NCBI GenBank assembly: GCA_003993805.1
Contig: RSEF01000017.1
Location: 9,678,174 to 9,742,173, forward strand
Direction: 5' to 3'
Origin: Himantopus leucocephalus
Taxonomy: Eukaryota > Chordata > Aves > Charadriiformes > Recurvirostridae
Length of the DNA: 64,000 bases
Shown here: one piece after another, positions 34,481 through 46,760 of the stretch
Numbering within the stretch: the first letter of the stretch is position 1
How the letters are laid out: each line of letters starts with the position of its first letter
Position numbers and translations under genes: made by a program
Notes under the pieces: generated by a model
What the model saw: only the letters and a program-made list of their open reading frames with translations
The model's database searches: none
What the model was told of the DNA's origin: nothing

Positions 34481-35717
34481 TTCCTAATAGCTTATGAGAA
34501 CTGGCAGTAATGTAATAAGGTTACCACGTGAGACAGAATGGAGCGCTCTGTTCCTCTGCTCTGGAGTGCTTACAGGAGCATTTTAGCCCCAAACAACACA
34601 ACAGGACTTACCAACTTTCTAGTAGTTTCAATCCAAAGAGTACAGAGACCCAACAATATTAAGTCTGAGAAAAGACCTATTTTATGGATGGAAAAATTAC
34701 AGCAAAAGTGCCAAATGGTGTCAGCAAGTGTCTCACAGCACTTGTCCTCCCAGTGCATCCCAGTGCTTGCGCTGGAGAGAGAGATTTCTCCAGAAGACGT
34801 TGGTGCAGACAGTTTTGGTAAGCACACCAATGCTGCTGGGAGTATTTGTTTGGCCTTGCTTATGGCCTTGACCCCGCTTCTGCCGTGCCCCAGCATCTGT
34901 CCACCCCAGTTCTACACAGAGGAGCCTGTGGGCAGGCAGAGAGGCTGGATGCTAGGGCTGGGGGTGGCAGCGAAGGGGCTGGGGGGAGGCAGAGCTGTCC
35001 CGAAATAAGAGTTCTTCCCCCACTGTGCGAGAGCCAATCAACACACTGAGTTGAGATATTTCTTTTTATTTCAGTTCTGCAGAATCAGGTGCCAGGCATT
35101 TAACAACAGCTAGCACACCGCACATTTCCAACCGCCCGATATTTATAATGAGAAAACGCAGCTGATTGGTTAATAATGATTCATTCACCACTCCTAACTA
35201 TGCATATGCATTTAAGCTCATGTTTAAAACATCTGGGGAGGTTACCTGATTAGCATGCTCATTATTCACAAAGGGGTGTGTATTTTAGCATTATAATTAC
35301 CCGAGGTTAGTTTGGGAGACACTCTTGGCTTGACTTTGGTCCAGAAGTTGTATATTTTATTATCTTATGTCTAAGTGAGCAACTGCAAACGAGCATGTAA
35401 GACACACTGTTTTGTTTCACATCCTATTCAAGGTTAGGTATTTTCTGTGATGTCTCAACCGAAATGTCTTGATAAACTTTTAACTTTGTTGTGTCGACAT
35501 CGGCAGGAGCGCCGTGGGGATGTGGTGCTAGCCCACGGGCCCACGCCTCAGCCCCACGCTGGGGCAGGCAGCCGAACACCATCCCGCAGGCAGCCGGGGA
35601 GGAAGAGGAGGAGGAGTTAGTGCTGGTTGCGGGCAGCTTTCCCAGGCAGCCTTCCCAGCTCTGGGCAGAGCAGGTGGAGGGACGGAGGGGACCGCAGCCT
35701 CTCACCCGGCCGGGGAG
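34481..35717 (+). promoter_or_regulatory. Intergenic region and presumed promoter of the CUTA-like gene
   Basis: There is no coding sequence of its own. From about 35040 to 35400 it is AT-rich, unique sequence with a CCAAT-type ATTGG at 35165-35169, a perfect 12-base palindrome ATGCATATGCAT at 35200-35211 and several TAAT/ATTA cores. From about 35490 it turns GC-rich up to the start codon at 35718. The transcription start was not located. Confidence 0.4.
35200..35211. promoter_or_regulatory. Perfect palindromic POU/octamer dimer element (MORE-type)
   Basis: ATGCATATGCAT is a perfect palindrome and is identical to the published consensus for the 'more palindromic Oct factor recognition element', bound by homodimers of Oct/POU factors. 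It lies about 0.5 kb upstream of the CUTA-like start codon. Binding and function are inferred only from the match. Confidence 0.4.
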
Positions 35718-38700
35718 ATGGAGTGGCTGAGCCAGCGTTGCCCACTGCTGCCCGCTGCCCAGGGCTGCCCCCGGCCGGGCCGTGGCACCTTACTGCTGGT
35801 AAGTGAGAGCCCTCCGGCACTGCCAGGGCCAGCTCCCTGCTTGGGACGGGGGGATGCGGATGACCCGCTGGGGAGGGCGGTGTATGCCAACCCAGGCAAC
35901 CGTGGAAATGCCTCTGTCTGTACCTTCATAAGGGAACCTCTGCTAAAAAAAGGAAAGGAAGAAAAAGGAAGAAAAAGATCATGCAGGAGGAATGTATTCT
36001 CTGTCTCTGCAGAGCGAAGCAAATTTCTTAGCAGTTTTTTTCCACTTGTGCTGAGGAAGCTCACAGCCTACTCAAAATTGCCATGAGTTGTGTTTGGGGT
36101 GGTTTTGTTGTTTGTTTGTTTTTTAGTATAGAACCTCATCAAAACTAGGCAAAAAGTCCTACTGTGGTAATTTTAAACCCTAAAGCTGTTTTTAGTTTAC
36201 CAAAGCCAAAATAAATCTTGCAGAAATCTTAGTCTCTCTAAACTCAACTATCATTTTGCTGGTCAGTGCTTTTCAGTGAAATACTTAAAATCTCACAGCA
36301 GATTTTTAAATTTTGTTCTCTTTAACGTTTTGGCAGTCATGAGTTTATTCTGTTTATCAGGTAGGAATCCTGAAGTTTCACCCCTTCGCTTTTGTACCAC
36401 CCCTTGGCAAATGCAATTATTCTGAAAAAAAGGGGGATTTATCTTTCTTAAAAAAAAAAGGGGGGACAAAAAAAACCAAGAGAGTGGTCACTCTTGTACT
36501 AGTATTCAGTCACAAATGTTCATGGGGATTTCCTCATCACATGCACATACATCTTCCAAGAAGATTAATGATTGCTGTGCTGAACAGGTTGGATTGTTTT
36601 TCCTGAGCAGGGAGCATGATTACATTCTAATCTGGAAAAATAGATACACCAGCATATCTCTGTTTGGCTTGTAACTATCTGAGTAGCTTCTGGGATTTGT
36701 TGCATAATATTTGTTAAATGGCTTAGTGGGAAAAAGAGCACAAAAGAAGCTCTAAAAATTATTATGAGAAACCTTGTGATAACAAAGAATATTTCCTCAA
36801 ATGGATTGGAAAAGAGGAGACAACCAATATAGCACATCAGTCATTTTCCAAACGGAAAGGAGCTCCTGTCTTCGTGGTGACAGGAGAGATTTTTTGAATT
36901 CAATCTTTTTTTAAAAAAGCCACTCTGACATTGGCCATGTAATGGGAGGTTTTTCAGAGGACAAAGGAGGGTGGAAATAAGGGAGAAAAGGAATATATTC
37001 TTAGTCTTTAAAGCATTTTTTTTATCCCTGTAGTTGAATAAGGGCCAGATGCTGTTTATTTCAAAAACAAGACAAAAGACAAAGAGAAGAGCAGCTGTGC
37101 AGAGAGAGTGAGCGCTGCGGCCCCGCGTACGGGCACCATCCTTCGGCAATTACTCAGCACACCAAATTAACCTTGCTATTCCAGCAATGTCCCTGCTGAG
37201 ATAATTATGTATTTTTATGTGACTGTGTTTATGGCATGTGAGTACAAAGAGCAGCTAAGGGTCTTGCCAAGAATAGCATCTAATGTAGAGCAAAACCAAC
37301 TTGTTGCCACTGCACTGCCAGTCCGCGGAGAGAGCGTTATTGTTTTCTGCAGCCCGGCAGGGCAGAGACAGCCCTACAAACCTGCGCTGTGTCCATTAGG
37401 ATTTCTGTGCCCAAAAGGATCCAATTTCACTGTCCTATTAGTATCACATAATGAAGATGAAATGAACTTAAAACCTGCATTTGTCTTACCCCCCCTTGCC
37501 TGCTACGCGGGTCTGTGTCGTAGCCTGGGTGGGCTGCACAACATCTGTCAGCAGAAGAGAGCAATCGTCCCGGGCTGGCAGGGCAGGACGAAAGCTCTCC
37601 GGGTCCTGGCACAGACTGTATTACCCCAGGCTTCCCGGGGCTCTGCTCGCACATCAGGCTCCAGCCCAAATCTGTTTCCCATGGCCAGATCCCTACCCCT
37701 ACCTGACATACTGCTCTCCTCCTCTCCACATCCCTGGGGAGGCGGAGGGCTCTTCCCCATTGTTTCCCAGAGGGGTGGACATGCCTCACCCTGGGCACAC
37801 GGCCAGAGGATGGCTGCAGGATGTGTCCTCAGCAGGAAAGAAGATGTGCTTGGTGTAGGAGCCATGCCTGGTGGTTCCCTTCTCACCCCTTTTTGCAATA
37901 AAAATGCATTTTAACAGAGGCAGCCAGTGACTCACCTCCTTACTCTTCTTCAGAAAAGCAGGCCTGGCTGCTGAGGCTGTGCGGTGGGGTCTGTAACCCC
38001 CATTAGTCTGGGGGGTGACCTGCAGCTGAGGTCTGGGCACCTCAGAGCTGATACAGCCTCAAAAACTTTCCTGCCCCGAGCACTTGGCACAGCATTAGAT
38101 TGGCCACATTGGAGGGAATGAATCTCCCTATGAGCGTGTTTTCACTGAAATTACAACTAGTGTTACTGTAATAGAATCATAGAATTGTTGAGGTTGGAAG
38201 GGACCTTTAAGATCATCAAGTCCAACCATTAACCTAACCTGACAAAAACCACTTCTAAACCATATCCAGTAATGTTGAAAGAAAGGAGATTGGAGACATC
38301 CCTTGAGCCACAGATAATGTAAACACTTAGTTTTACAAAATGCAATATTTCACCTAACATCATCGCTCATATATTTTGCATTTTAGGTGGTGACTCTGTC
38401 TTTGCTGATGTACCCGGTGCTGAGGAGTCTCGCACTTCAGCTTCACTCTGCCATCACGGGCAGCTATGTCTCCGGGACCCACTCCATTGCCTTCATCAAC
38501 TGTCTCAACGAGGAGATTGCCAAGGATATTGCAAGGTACAGAGACACTTCGCCTGCTTGTCTGCTTGAATTGCTCAAAAGCAGCTTCTTGTGGATAAAAG
38601 CCTTTCCTTGTCCCTTGAGAGGAGCTGTACTTCTCTGTACTTTGCACTTCTATCCCAATGGTGCTCCTTTTCTCCTACGCTCTCTCTCCTTCTCTCTCTG

Positions 38701-41700
38701 AACCACATATCCACTTACCAGGAACTGCACTTTCTAAAAGAAGGCTGACAGTTGTCTCTGAAGTCAATGCCACGGTAACATCAAGCCAATTCTCAATTTA
38801 TTCTCTTGCCTTTCGTTTTCAAGACCCACTTTAAAGTTATGGCTCTAAATCATGGTCCTCAGATGGATTAAGCCCCAGCCCCATGTTCTCTGACCTGCCA
38901 CAGTCTTTATTCTTCTCTAAAAAAACACAGATAACAATTCCAGGAGAGGTGTTTCTGGAGAGGGACAAAGCACAGTACACTGCCATGAAAATAAATAAAA
39001 ACAAAAGTGGTCCACAGCAAACACAGAACAGGCACTTGTGAGGTACCATCTGGAAGCCCGCACGCTGCTCACCAGGCAAACTTCAAGGAATGAGGGCTTT
39101 ACCTTGGGTTTTTTTCTCTCTCTCTTTTAATGTATGAGATACTTTGTGTGATATTTTGCATGCAGAGTTTTTTTCCAAATATCCATCAGTCCCTGACTCA
39201 ATAGATGGTTTGTTCAAAGTACTGAAACCGTGTTGACTGGGGAAATGTTTATGATAGACCATTAAGTTTCCGGCAACACCTCTTGCGCTCTTTTCCCTGC
39301 TGCTTGCCAAAAACCCTCCGTCTTCTGTAAAGTGTTCCCGAACAGTCGTTCAGGAACTGACAGGCTACTGAAAGGGATTTTGTGTCACCTTAAATACTGC
39401 AACTGTATTAAGAAATTCAAATAGAATAATAACTGTACCACTTGATGTCTTCTGAAAAAAAGGAGTAACTGTATGTGGCTGGTGAAAAGAGCCTCAGTTC
39501 CTGAAAACGCTTCATCTTAACAGCTTTGCAAATGTTTTCCACTCTTTGTTTGTTATCTTGCAGGGAAGGGAGAGGAAATAAATCACTCCCCATTGCTGAA
39601 ATGTATGTACTTTGGTTGCATTTTTACTGGTTCGGAATTTGGATGAGTAAGTCATGGTTGTAGAGGATGACACAGGGCTTCTACACTTATTTTCCCACCC
39701 ATGGTTTTCCTGGTGCTCTTGTGTTTATTCTTCCTTTACATTGCTCAGTGGAGCACTCACTTTGACGGATCAGAGTGCAAGGAAATTTTCTGCTGGTTTT
39801 AAGGAAGAGAAGTTCAGGGTTTGTGAAAGCAGATTAGCTACACGTAGAATTCAGCATCTGGCTTGTTCATTGCATCAGTTCTAACCCAGTTTATCTGGAT
39901 TACTATTAACTTAAAATCCTCAGAAGAAACCCCGAGTCGACACAGGAGATCTAGTCTCTCCCCTGTGCCTGCTGTGAGAAGCTGACCCCTTTGGCCTGGA
40001 TGGTGTGGCCATCACACCTTACCTAACACCTGAGCAGCCTGTCAGCCTCCAGTTCTGACTTAGATTTCTGCATATCATTTTCTTTGCTTTTCTGCTTATT
40101 AATATTTCATCTGTCTCAATTCACATCCTATTGGGAGGCAAGGACAAAGAAACACACATTAAGTACCCAACCCAAAGATATCATGTATTATGCAGACGTT
40201 TTTCCACAGATCACGTTCAGCTTCTTATAATGTTTCCCGTTCCCATGGTGGCCGCTTGTTTCTGCTCAGCTTGCTAGAACAAAGTTCAGGATCTCAGTTA
40301 GGATCACGGTTTGTTGGGACAGAGCAGAAGCAATTAGAAGGTACTCACCCAAATCAAAAGGTTCTGGCGCTGAAGTGACTTGGAAGTTGCAGGCAGCAAA
40401 ACCAAAATGATTTGTGCCATGTGTTTGACATGATAAACACAGTGGGGATATCTCCGCTCATGCTGCTGCAGTTTGTTGGTCTACAGATTAACTCAAGATG
40501 CTCTACAAACATTAAATGCCTGGAACTGGCTACACATGGTGAGAGCAAACAACACAGAGCCTCCTCGGATGGCTGTCCTCTCAGGCCATGGTCCGTCTGA
40601 GTCATCAGCAGAGAGAAGTCCCTCTTCTTCGCCTTGCTGTGCTTAAACCCAGACTGCAAGGACAATAAATTTTTAACTTGCTCTGAGCCAAAAGTGTCCT
40701 GGAGAGCATTTTGGAATGGAGTGGTAGTTAATCAGAATGGTTTTCATTCTTCAGCTCATTAAGGGTTAATTTTTTCAAGTTGTTGAATCAGCCTTTCAGC
40801 ATCTAATAACTCCTGCCTTCTTTGCAATTCAAGGTCAGCTAGAAGTTAAATGTTTGCATTGTCAAAGCACTTGGTACTAAATAGTGCCCGGTGATGCCAG
40901 TGTTAAAGCAAACCCAAGGCAAAATCACTAGCACGGCTGCCTGCAAGAGGGACGGGGCCGCCATCTCCATGAGAAGGGCCCAGACATTGCTGTGGTCAGA
41001 AAACTCAACGTTTGACCTAGTTCTTCTAAAAATCCACCCTGAGATTGTTTCAATACTCTTTAATCACTTAAATATCACTTCTGCTGGCAGATCCAAGCCG
41101 CTCTGCAATAACAAATCAGCCCACAACTAAAGGAGGCAGCCAGAGGGAAGGAATTTATTTGGGCTTCAGATTTCTAGGACATTTTGGGTAGAAAAACCTT
41201 GATGTTGTTAATTTAACAAGATCCACATTTAGTCTGCTGTGCAAGGAAGAGGCACAGTTTGACAGCATAAATACAGGACCGGGAGACAAACCCTTTGGTG
41301 TCCGTACCAGCCCCGGTTCTCACGGCCCCGTGGCTCAGCCCCTGCCCTGGTGTCCCCACGGCGAGATGAGCAACACCGAACCTTCCTGCTTGGTGGAGGG
41401 GACAGTGAGGACTGTCCCAGAGCTGTGCCAGGAGGACCTGAGCTGCAGGAGCTTGAGCTGGAGGTCACCTTTGCCTCAGCTTTCCCAGGATAATAATTAA
41501 CCCCAACTCCCCCATCTCCAATGTCAAAGCTGGTGCTGGCGGTCAGGGGCAGCACGAGGGAATGTCCCCGTGGCTGGGGGCAAGCACTGAGCTGCAGCAG
41601 GCTGGGGACGGGCGCTAACTCCCCCTCCTGTCTCACCCAGGGCCATCATGGATAAGAAGCTGGCTGCCTACGTGAACATCCTGCCAAAGAGCTCGGCCTT

Positions 41701-44094
41701 GTAAGTTGGGCTGAATATTCCCTGACGGAGGAAGCAAACCCGGGCTCCCGGCAGGGGGGAAGGAGGAGCTGGACACCCCACGGCCCTGGGGAGAGGAGGC
41801 AGTTTCCAGAAGGCTGCTGGGTCTGTTTGTTGTTGCAGATGGTAGAGATGATCCTCACCAGGGCAAAGTGCGCTAAGCTCATTAAGGAGTGCAGATGCTC
41901 CAACTGCCAGTGGGGACCATTTATTTATTGATTACTTAGCTACACAGAGATCTAGCAAAGAGCAAGGTGATTTATGGTCCTGAGGACATGATGCCTGTTT
42001 TTAGAGGATCTAAAAAGAAGCCAAGATAGGGACCAGAAAAGGCCTTTACCATATTAAGTGGCACTTTCAGGAAGGAAGAACAGTATCTTTGACCTTGAAA
42101 TACAACCAGCTGTGCTCTGCGGGTATCCTCAGCCGTCCACACAAAGGGATTGCCCTTTTTGGAGAGGTTAAAGAACAAATCCCCAAAACAGCCATTTGCT
42201 CGCAGGAGCACCCTGGCCTGGCCCCACATCGCAGCCTCCCCGTGGGAGGGGGTCCTACCAGCACCTCCTCCTCAGGCTCTCCCATAGCCCAGCTGAGGCT
42301 GCTGAGGTAGGGCAGACCCAGTAACACCCGTCTTCCCTTAGGCTTGGTTCCCTATGAGCCACAGTGGCCGGAGCCCAGTTGGTCATGCTCAGCTCTGCCT
42401 GCTCCAGCTAGTTTCCCCTCCATGCCCAGCTCAGGAGACACTGTGATGCCTCCGAATGCCTCCTGGCGCACAGATGAAATCACGATGGCCTTCTGTCAAC
42501 ATAAATGTTTTGAAAGGTCATATCTGACTTATGAGAAGTACATCTCCTCTCCTGCAGGGAAAGAGAAGAAAAAAGCGTGATGCTGCTGCACTTAGCCTCC
42601 CAGCTGCAGCCATGCTGCGGTGCCTGCAGGCACTGTCACCCAGCCACTGCTTGGAGCAGGGCCACCACCATACAGACCCCCAGAGCCACCCCATTCCCAG
42701 CTCCTTTGCCCCGCTGTCCCCCCTGGGCAGCTCTCTCGAGGCTGGCACAGCCAAGGAGGCTCTGGTCTGTAATTCCGGGGTGCTCTGTCACGTACACAGC
42801 AGACTTTTGGGGCCAGTGATGCTTCTTGAGCACCACTTTGTAAAGGAACAGCCATGTGCAGACAGGACCAAGCAGGAAAGCTAAAACCCCCAAGGGGATT
42901 CCCCCAGGGAAAGCGGCATGGCTGCTCCCAGAGCTCTTTGCTGCTGCTTATTTTCTTTTTAAATCTAGGTATTTCTGGAAAGGGGAGCTGGAAGAATCCA
43001 CTGAAATACTGCTGGTAAGTGACAATTCCCCATGTCACGAAAACCCCCGTCCCAGACAGCCCCAGCCAAAAGGGGCTGCAGGGTGGTGCCAACATGCCGA
43101 GATTTGGGACAGTACCCAGGGACCCCAAGCACCCACCTGCGGGCATGGCAGTGGTGGCTGGGGGTGGCAGCCTAGCTCAGCCCCTCATCCTGCCACCACA
43201 GGGGACATCCCCTGGAAAAGAGCCCAGGAAGGGCTCCTATTGCACCGCCGGGTGCTGGCCGTGCTGGATGAGTGCAGTGGAACTGTGCCTGCAGGATTGC
43301 TGCGTCCCCTTTACTTCTCCCCTGATTTTGGTTTTGTGTTTTTGTTTTTTTTTCACTCTCCACAGTTAGTGAAAACAAGGACATCCAAAATAGGTGAATT
43401 GTCCAACTACGTCAGGTGAGGCTCTGGCTCCGTGGGAGCACTGGGGTTCCTACCCAAGGTATGCTGCCATCTCACGCTCAGACTTTGGGAGTCAGGTTCC
43501 TTGAGCTGCTTCCCATCCAGGGAGGGTTTAAGTGCTCCTGATGCACCTTCTGAGCTAGAAAAAAACAGAGATGGCATCAGCGAAGAAAAAAAAAAACAGG
43601 TTGGCAGGAATATCAACTGTTGGGCTTCAACCAGCCCCTCTGTACTGGGTACACGGAGGGATTCTCCTTCTCCTAACACAGGTTATTCCTTGGCTGCCTC
43701 CTGGCAGGATTTCCCGTGTTTCCCAAGCACTGAGTGGTGAGTGCAGCCAGCTTTGGGCCAGGGCCCCTGGCGGTGAGCTGCTGGCTGTGGTAAACCCCAA
43801 ACTCAAAGCAAAATTCTCACATGGCAAAAAGAAGATGCGGGTGCTTTGAAGTGAGTGGAGAGCGTGGGGCAGGGCTGGCGCGCACGGCTGGGAGTGGGGA
43901 CCTCTGCTTCCTGCGCCTGCGAGCGGGAGCGGGTCTGTTCTGCCGCAGGGCTGTTGGTGACACTGTTCCTCTGCATCTGTTTCCACTTTAGATCTATCCA
44001 TCCCTTTGAAATTCCTGAAATCATCAGCCTGCCTATTGACCAAGGAAACCCTCTCTACCTCAAATGGATAGAGGAAAGTGTCCCACGGGACTAA
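35718..44094 (+). CDS. CUTAL: CUTA-like protein, CutA1 divalent-cation-tolerance fold
   Basis: Six coding exons with GT/AG junctions and continuous phase: 35718-35798, 38387-38535, 41641-41700, 42969-43014, 43366-43415 and 43992-44094 (489 bases, 162 residues). The start has G at -3 and +4. Residues 24-39 (TLLLVVTLSLLMYPVL) form a signal-anchor-like hydrophobic stretch, as in vertebrate CUTA. The CutA1 domain runs from about residue 58 to the end: AFINCLNEEIAKDIA, LAAYVNILP (84-92), YFWKGELEES (98-107), LLLVKT and HPFEIPEI (132-139). CutA1 proteins are tight trimers; in mammals CUTA influences acetylcholinesterase and BACE1 trafficking. The usual Cys of LAACVN is Tyr here (position 87). Human CUTALP, the pseudogene at the matching position between PSMD5 and PHF19, is the presumed orthologue. 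No frame damage is visible. An uncharacterised function distinct from CUTA is possible. Confidence 0.9.
38171..38265 (-). mobile_element. CR1 LINE 3' fragment, in intron 1 of the CUTA-like gene
   Basis: Read on the plus strand it starts 'AATAGAATCATAGAATTGTT', followed by 'GAGGTTGGAAGGGACCTTTA', the reverse complement of the CR1 3' end; the weaker part runs to about 38265. It inserted opposite to the host gene, about 120 bases before exon 2. Confidence 0.9.
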
Positions 44095-45030
44095 CTGAAA
44101 AGTGCAGAAAGCACCTCGCTTTTGGGGAGACCAGGTGAAATGTGCTGAGCCGCGCTGGTCTCCCTGTGCAGGCAGGAGTTACGCACGCGCAGGGAGGCAG
44201 CTTACGTCTTCACGGGTTTGCTATAACACAGAAGCTTGGGACTGGGAATTTCATTTGCACTCGAAGCATCCCCTCCTTGGCCTGACCCTGCGCTCCAGGA
44301 AGCGCCGAGCAGCTCGGAGGTGCTGGTGGCTGAAGTGGGGAAGGGCTATGTGCACCAAGGGCTGTTCCAGCATTGCAGATGAGGATACACAGAGATGCTC
44401 ATTGCAGGACACTGCAACATTTGGGGGCTGTCTCAGTCCCCCAGCAGCAAATGCCAGCTGGTAGCCATGGCCTGGCAGCCCCTCCAGCGCTGTACGTCTC
44501 CCCCAGCCAGCGCCTGAAACCCTGCCTGGCCCCCCTGCTCCCCACAGTGGCTGTCACAGCATCCTGCCCCACTCTGCCTCCTGCTTCCCCAGCCCGGAGG
44601 CAGCAGGATGTGGCCAGGCACCCTGCAACGCGCCGGCTCACACCTTCTCCTGCTGTCATGCAACGAGCTGGTTGGAGTCTTACAAAATCCAAGGAAACAG
44701 CAAATTGAGCAGGCACTGCAGGCATTTACCAGGAGCCGCAAGCAGCGCACACGCTGACGTTGCCCTACCTGCCGAGCCGGGCTGAGCTGGGCAACATCCA
44801 CTGCCAGTTCAGGGAAATCAAGTGCCAGCAGGACCAGGGCATCGCCCGGCTGTACGGCATCGCCCCGGCCCTGCATCCCCTACCCACGCCTGAAGGGTGG
44901 CTTTCTACCCGGACCAAGTTTAACCTTGTAAAAAGATGCTCATGTTAATAGTTTAATGGGATATAACTTATGGAACAATATTGAGTTATTTATGTGACTG
45001 GGAAGGGAATAAACAGGAGGATTTCTTACC
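44095..45030 (+). other. CUTAL: 3' untranslated region of the CUTA-like gene
   Basis: This runs from the stop codon to an AATAAA signal at 45008-45013 (GGGAATAAACAGG), about 0.9 kb. The frames inside it lack any domain. An earlier signal of canonical type was not found. Confidence 0.5.
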
Positions 45031-45840
45031 TGGGCAGGCTCACGTGTTGTTGCAGTTTGCAGATGCAGTGTCCGCAGTGCGCCAGGCAGGAGGACGGGCC
45101 CGTCACGCGTTTGCAGTGACTCTCTCCAGCCCGGTGCTGAGCGCTGCTCCGCTCACTCCCACCTGCGTGTCTGGGACTTGTGGAGAAGTGGTACAGGGCA
45201 TTTTGCTGGCACCGAGAGCTGTTCCCGCAGGCTTGTGTGGCCCCATCAGCCATCAGAGGGAGCGCGGGGAAGGCTCCCAAGTGCAGGAAAGAGAAGACAA
45301 GAGGGAAAACGTTCTGAGTTCTGAGAGCGGGAAACTTCTCAGTGCAAAATCCAAAGAAACAGGGTACCAGCTGGGCACCTTGTGTGGGAAAAAGGGACGC
45401 AGCACATGAAGCTAGCACCAGCACCGCACCCAAAGGTAAGCTTTGTTACGCCCCCTCAGGGCTACGTTGTGCAATGTGCAGGTTTTAGGCTACGATTGAG
45501 CGGTTGGGGGCCATTTGGGACATCACCAGTCGGTAGGACTGCGAGTGAGGGCAGCCCCTTTCTACCAAACCCATCACTGCAAGGGGTGTCCCTGTCCCCT
45601 GCTGTCCCTACACCCCACTGGGTTGCGCCCACACTCACCCCTTCGCATTCTGCCCCTTCTGCTGTTCTTGTGCTTCGGGGCAGCATCTCTCCGGCCGAGG
45701 GGACACCTCAGCCTGGCATGGAGCACGACCCAACAGCACCAGCTGCACGGTGGTGGGCACCGGGCGCCTGCCCGGGAGCACACACTGACCCCCAGTGCCC
45801 AAACTCAATAATCCTGACACCACAAAGAATCAGTAATGTT

Positions 45841-45889
45841 AAAAAAAAAAAAAAAAAAAAAAANNNNNNNNAAAAAAAAAAAAAAAAAA
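45841..45889. repeat. A homopolymer with an 8-base N block
   Basis: Twenty-three A, eight N (45864-45871) and eighteen A. The true length is unresolved. No retrocopied gene lies upstream of it. Confidence 0.9.
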
Positions 45890-46345
45890 GACTTTTTAAT
45901 TGTACATCAGACATTAATTACAACTTGGGTATAACAAAAGTTGGTTATTACAAGCAGCAACCTGAACTCATAAGTCTTTAGAAGGTGCACAGAGTCATTA
46001 TAGTATCTATCACAGCTAATGCAAAATATACTCTGCAACAAAAATATTTTTAAAGGGTCCACATTCAATTCGCTGCGAAAGGCCAGGAGGGGAGGAGAGG
46101 GAGAAGAGAGGGAGAGGAGAGGAACCGAGGCCACGCGCTGTGGGTGCTCCCACGAGTGCAGTGTCCATTGGCACATCCCACGGGAATAACCCTGCTCGGC
46201 CCTGGCATGGCTCTTGGCAGTCCCCCCCACCCCCAGGCAGCAACTCAGACAATAACAAGGGCTTCATAGGCACTGGTGAAAGGGAAATACTTTAAGCGAT
46301 CCTTTGGTGACAAGCCAAGGCAGGACGGGCAGTGACGGGCTGGCT

Positions 46346-46760
46346 GCAGGAGCTGACCCCTCCCTGCCAGGGATGGGGGGTCCTGGCAGCACATCTCCCA
46401 AAAGGATGGGGACCCTCTGGAGACGCTCCCCTCCATGAGCCGAGACGCAGACCCTGAGGGTGCCAAGCGCCTCTCCCCGAGGCACCTCTGACTCGCTCGG
46501 CTCCAACCACCTTGTGGTTGTTGGCCAGAGCCCCCTCTCCCAGACCTCACGGNGCAGGAGCTGACCCCTCCCTGCCAGGGATGGGGGGTCCCGGCAGCAC
46601 GTCTCCCAAAAGGATGGGGACCCTCTGGAGACGCTCCCCTCCACGAGCCGAGACGCAGACCCTGAGGGTGCCAAGCGCCTCTCCCCGAGGCACCTCTGAC
46701 TCGCTCGGCTCCAACCACCTTGTGGTTGTTGGCCAGAGCCCCCTCTCCCAGACCTCACGG
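46346..46760. repeat. Two 207-bp near-identical copies flanking a single N (probable assembly artefact)
   Basis: Copy 1 is 46346-46552, an N lies at 46553, and copy 2 is 46554-46760. I find three differences, each a C/T or G/A change within a CpG context. This is what one expects from two alleles of the same locus placed side by side across an unclosed overlap, not from an old tandem duplication. Confidence 0.8.
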
